Of a DNA stretch of 13,475 nucleotides, positions 11,241 to 13,475 are shown one piece after another. The notes below the pieces were generated by a model. It ran no database searches and had not been told where the DNA came from. It saw only the letters and a program-made list of their open reading frames with translations. The translations under genes were made by a program, and so were the position numbers. The stretch's first letter is position 1. Each line of letters starts with the position of its first letter. Source of the DNA: Deltaproteobacteria bacterium (lineage in GTDB: Bacteria; Desulfobacterota; Desulfarculia; Adiutricales; Adiutricaceae). The stretch spans positions 1 through 13,475 of the forward strand of contig JAIRZX010000480.1 in assembly GCA_031267005.1 (NCBI GenBank), written 5' to 3'.

Positions 11241-12865
11241 GCGAATCAGGGTTCGGCGGGATAGCGGGGCTCGCGACGGACCCGGCCAGCCTCGCATCCA
11301 ACGGAGGGGGGGCGACGTCGACACCGCCCCGGACATCCGCGCCGCCTCCGTCTTGGACTGCCCGTCCCGAGCGCGTGACGCCAAGGACAGCCCCGGCGGG
11401 GCCTCCGCCGCTTCTCGCGTCGCTGCCGCCGAAGCCGACGCCTCTCGCGTCGCTGCCGCTGATGCCGCCGCCGAAGCCGACGCCGAATCTGCCGCCTCTC
11501 GCGTCGCTGCCGCTGATGCCGCCGTCGAAGCCGACGCCGAATCTGCCGCCTCTCGCGTCGTTGCCGCTGATGCCGCTGATGCCGCCGTCGAAGCCGACGC
11601 CGAATCTGCCGCCTCTCGCGTCGCTCCAGCTGTTGCCGCCTCCGATGTCTATGCCGGCCCTTCCGCCTATGCGGCCTTTGCCGCAGTACTCCCCGCCGTC
11701 CGGGGGGAGCGGCCCCGCTGGCGCCTTAGCCCGTCCCTTCAAGGTTATCTTGGCCCTGTCATGCGTTGTTTTGGTGGCGATGGGGGTCTGGCTCTTGATA
11801 GCCGGTTCCGGCAGCTCGGTCGATCGGCCCGGAGAACTGCCCTCAGAACAGTCAGCGGACCGGCCTGGGGGCCGACGGTGGGGAGCGGAGTCCCCTTCGG
11901 GGCCGTCAGGCGCGGGTGATTTTGAATCAGTACCGGGCGCTCCCCCTGCCGCCGAGACCGCTTGCGACGCGCGAGCCAGCGGCTGCGGCCCGAGGCCCGG
12001 TTCGCCCTTGGCGGCTTCAACCGGCGGGGAGTGCGCGTCCGCCTATTCCCAGCGGGACGACATCCGGTTTCCGGCGCCTTACGGCGGCCGGGGCCGGGCA
12101 TCCCCGCGAGAGCGCGTCCAGTCTCCCGTCCAGGGCGCGAATCAGGGCGGCGGCCTGGAGTCCGGCCCCGGGCCGGGTTTGGAGCGCGAGCCCGGGGCCG
12201 CGCGTTCCCCCCCGCCGGGCGAAGCCCGAAGCGCCGGGACGCCGGAAGGCGGAGCCCGAGGGCTCCTCGCGGCCTACGGGTTAAGAGAGCCCTCCGTGAC
12301 CCCGGACGTTCCCCTTTCGACCGGCGAACTCAGATGGTGCCTGAGGGAGTCTGTAAGGGGGGACATCCTGCGTCACTTCACCCTGTTATGGGTTGGAGAT
12401 CCTGCTGAAGCCCGCGAAAGCAACGCCCGGTACATGGAAAGATGCTACGGCAAGAGCCCTGAGGGTGACGCCGAGTTCGGCGAGGCGTTCGGGGCCCTCC
12501 GCCGTTTCGGGGTGGTAGTCGTGAGGGAGGCCCTGGATGACGCGAGGGCCGCGAACCCCTTGCTGGCCATTCGTCCCGTGACGCTTCCCGAGGCGTCGCC
12601 AGCGGGCCTGGGCGAGTCGGTCCCCGCCCTAGAGGCCCAAAAGATATTGGACTTCTTGAGGTTCGGCCCCCTGGAGCACGACGGGAGGATAGGGCCTTTG
12701 ACCAGGGCGTCGCTCAGGTCTTTCCAGGACGAGGTGGGGATCGAGCCCGACGGGGTTCTCGACATGAGGACCGGCTGCCTGCTTAGAAACGCCGCGCTGA
12801 ACCCTTGCGCGCTTCCGGTATCCATTTATTCGCCCGGAGCGGCCACGCGGGTTCCTTCCGGCTGA
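11225..12865 (+). CDS. Membrane protein with Pro-rich repeat N-terminus and C-terminal peptidoglycan-binding domain
   Basis: 546 residues. Order: Pro-rich N-terminal region (30-160) with an 18-residue repeat PLASLPLMPPSKPTPNLP (about 73-135); one transmembrane helix at 172-194 (FKVILALSCVVLVAMGVWLL); a low-complexity Gly/Pro/Ser linker (195-350); a conserved-looking block LRWCLRESVR (369-378) with FNxxV-like features lost but NARYMERCYG (400-409) kept; and a putative peptidoglycan-binding domain (468-522: DGRIGPLTRASLRSFQ, then DGVLDMRTGCLL). The PG_binding_1 signature is DG..G..T...+..FQ. Probable topology: Pro-rich part in the cytoplasm, C-terminus in the periplasm on the cell wall. The ribosome site is weak (GGAAGCGGGGG). 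It follows the chaperone genes on the same strand, and its first codons also occur in the duplication junction. Candidate client or partner of the Hsp70 set (inference). Confidence 0.75.
   Translation: MSAALSESGFGGIAGLATDPASLASNGGGATSTPPRTSAPPPSWTARPERVTPRTAPAGPPPLLASLPPKPTPLASLPLMPPPKPTPNLPPLASLPLMPPSKPTPNLPPLASLPLMPLMPPSKPTPNLPPLASLQLLPPPMSMPALPPMRPLPQYSPPSGGSGPAGALARPFKVILALSCVVLVAMGVWLLIAGSGSSVDRPGELPSEQSADRPGGRRWGAESPSGPSGAGDFESVPGAPPAAETACDARASGCGPRPGSPLAASTGGECASAYSQRDDIRFPAPYGGRGRASPRERVQSPVQGANQGGGLESGPGPGLEREPGAARSPPPGEARSAGTPEGGARGLLAAYGLREPSVTPDVPLSTGELRWCLRESVRGDILRHFTLLWVGDPAEARESNARYMERCYGKSPEGDAEFGEAFGALRRFGVVVVREALDDARAANPLLAIRPVTLPEASPAGLGESVPALEAQKILDFLRFGPLEHDGRIGPLTRASLRSFQDEVGIEPDGVLDMRTGCLLRNAALNPCALPVSIYSPGAATRVPSG
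11411..11630 (+). repeat. 54-bp coding repeats in the membrane-protein gene
   Basis: CCTCTCGCGTCG recurs at 11441, 11495, 11549 and 11612: spacings of 54, 54 and 63 bp. The last spacing has an extra 9-bp CTGATGCCG duplication. A partial unit starts at 11411. Each unit encodes PLASLPLMPPSKPTPNLP. All spacings are multiples of three, so the frame is kept. Two other frames are also open across it, a by-product of the repeat. Confidence 0.9.
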
Positions 12866-12949
12866 ACGGACGGCGCGGGGCCGCTGGCGGGCGGAGCGGC
12901 GGATTGCCGGGGGGGCTGGCCATCTGAGGCGGACGGAGGAGAAATCGGC

Positions 12950-13063
12950 ATGAAATCTGGAAGAGCCAAAACCGCTGGAAATGCAGGGAACGGTCCGGAG
13001 CCGGCAAAGCCGGGGGACTGGGGCCAGCGGGGCTGGGGGCCGTCGCGGCCGGGGGGCGCCTGA
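12950..13063 (+). CDS. Possible 37-aa ORF with strong ribosome site
   Basis: ATG at 12950 is preceded by GGAGGAG (12935-12941) at eight bases, one of the best ribosome sites in the window. The product would be 37 residues, Gly/Pro/Arg-rich (starts MKSGRAKTAGNAG), without a recognised domain. Its TGA (13061-13063) is one base before the ATG of the next ORF (TGACATG), typical of coupled translation. It could be a small protein, a leader that couples translation of the next gene, or the true 5' end of that gene separated by a frameshift. Confidence 0.4.
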   Translation: MKSGRAKTAGNAGNGPEPAKPGDWGQRGWGPSRPGGA

Positions 13064-13064
13064 C

Positions 13065-13475
13065 ATGGCCGGAACCCCTCAGGCGACTGGATTTTTGGGG
13101 TTGGAGAAGCTTGCGACAGCGCCTGGGGGGACGTCGTCCCTGGCCAAGCTGCCAGTCCCGCCTGACCCTGACCCTGGCACCTCGCCGTCGAGGAGTCCCG
13201 CAGCGCCTGGCTCCGGCGGCCCGGCGCCCGCATTGGCGAAGCTTCCAGCGCCTCCCGGGTACCCTCCGCCTGCGGCAAGTCCTCCGAGGCAACCGGCTCC
13301 TCCCGGCTTCAGCCCTCCCTCTCCCTCTCCCCCTCTCCCTCCCGAGCGCCAGAGGCCTCCGGCGCCTTCCGGGTACCCTCCGCCAGCGGCAACGCCTCCG
13401 AGGCAACAGGCCCCTCCCGGCCTAAGTCCTCCCCCGCCCGGTCAGCCGAGGCCTCCGGCGCCTTCCGGGTACCCT
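13065..13475 (+). CDS. Pro-rich protein, N-terminal part, runs off the right edge
   Basis: Open for 137 codons to the window end with no stop. Begins MAGTPQATGFLGLEKLATAP, then is increasingly Pro-rich with recurring PAPSGYPPPAA.PPRQ units. The motifs SSLAKLPVPP and PALAKLPAPP resemble the LASLPLMPP units in the N-terminus of the preceding membrane protein, so this may be a second protein of the same architecture, with a membrane helix and C-terminal domain beyond the window (inference). An in-frame ATG also exists at 12981; 13065 was preferred because the preceding ORF ends one base before it. No enzymatic domain is visible. Confidence 0.55.
   Translation, partial: MAGTPQATGFLGLEKLATAPGGTSSLAKLPVPPDPDPGTSPSRSPAAPGSGGPAPALAKLPAPPGYPPPAASPPRQPAPPGFSPPSPSPPLPPERQRPPAPSGYPPPAATPPRQQAPPGLSPPPPGQPRPPAPSGYP
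13257..13475 (+). repeat. Coding repeats of ~96-114 bp in the Pro-rich ORF
   Basis: GGGTACCCT recurs at 13257, 13371 and 13467, spacings of 114 and 96 bp, each within a longer repeated block (GGCCTCCGGCGCCTTCC before it, CCTCCGAGGCAAC after it). Both spacings are multiples of three, so the frame is kept. The array continues past the window edge. Confidence 0.75.

Larger units (their letters stand above)
9251..11250. repeat. Tandem duplication, unit 2 (hsp70 tail fragment - J2 - spacer ORF - membrane gene start)
   Basis: Right unit of the duplication. It is about 200 bp longer than unit 1, because a 200-bp heptanucleotide array and about 118 extra bases before J2 were gained, partly offset by a deletion of about 110 bp in the hsp70 tail. 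Substitutions are spread over the whole unit, so the event is not recent. The base string GTTCG is present at both parental breakpoints (7451-7455 and 11251-11255) and at the junction (9250-9254). Confidence 0.85.

Noticed and set aside
10750..11742. 330-codon minus-strand Gly-rich open frame
   Set aside because: It is the reverse reading of the 54-bp repeats and J2 end; repeats keep several frames open at once.

Overview
The window is a GC-rich, gene-poor bacterial segment, with a 31-base G run at its left edge that looks like a contig end. The lineage cannot be fixed from sequence alone. Three things suggest a Gram-negative-type bacterium with corrin-ring biosynthesis: a cbiB gene, a single-pass membrane protein with a putative peptidoglycan-binding domain, and frequent AGG (Arg), TTG (Leu) and ATA (Ile) codons. 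A deltaproteobacterial (Desulfobacterota-like) origin is a weak guess.

Left part (1-4719). On the minus strand are cbiB (cobalamin biosynthesis) and a small membrane-anchored coiled-coil protein. Between and beyond them lie two long stretches (about 1.4 and 1.5 kb) with no convincing gene. They hold two diverged copies of a ~200-bp repeat (1474-1672 and 3555-3780), several inverted repeats, a 21-bp tandem repeat, and a G-rich, degenerately repetitive tract (3870-4080). A sigma70-like promoter (4381-4410) and an AT-rich island with palindromes (4504-4588) lead into the right part.

Right part (4720-13475). All genes are on the plus strand and look like one long operon: a GrpE-like protein, an 834-residue divergent Hsp70, a J-domain-like protein, a chimeric ORF, a second J-domain-like protein, a membrane protein with a Pro-rich N-terminus and a putative C-terminal peptidoglycan-binding domain, a possible 37-residue ORF, and a Pro-rich ORF running off the right edge. 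This is a complete Hsp70 / J-like / GrpE-like chaperone set next to an envelope protein. I infer a dedicated chaperone module serving a cell-envelope structure.

The main structural event is a tandem duplication inside this operon. The ancestral order hsp70 - J - (small ORF) - membrane gene was duplicated from within the hsp70 3' end to within the first codons of the membrane gene. At the junction, the first ~8 codons of the membrane-protein gene are fused in frame to the last part of hsp70, and a 200-bp array of 28 heptanucleotide (CAGGAGC-type) units has expanded there. The two J-like proteins that resulted are clearly paralogous and both lack the His of the HPD motif (DPD and EPD instead).
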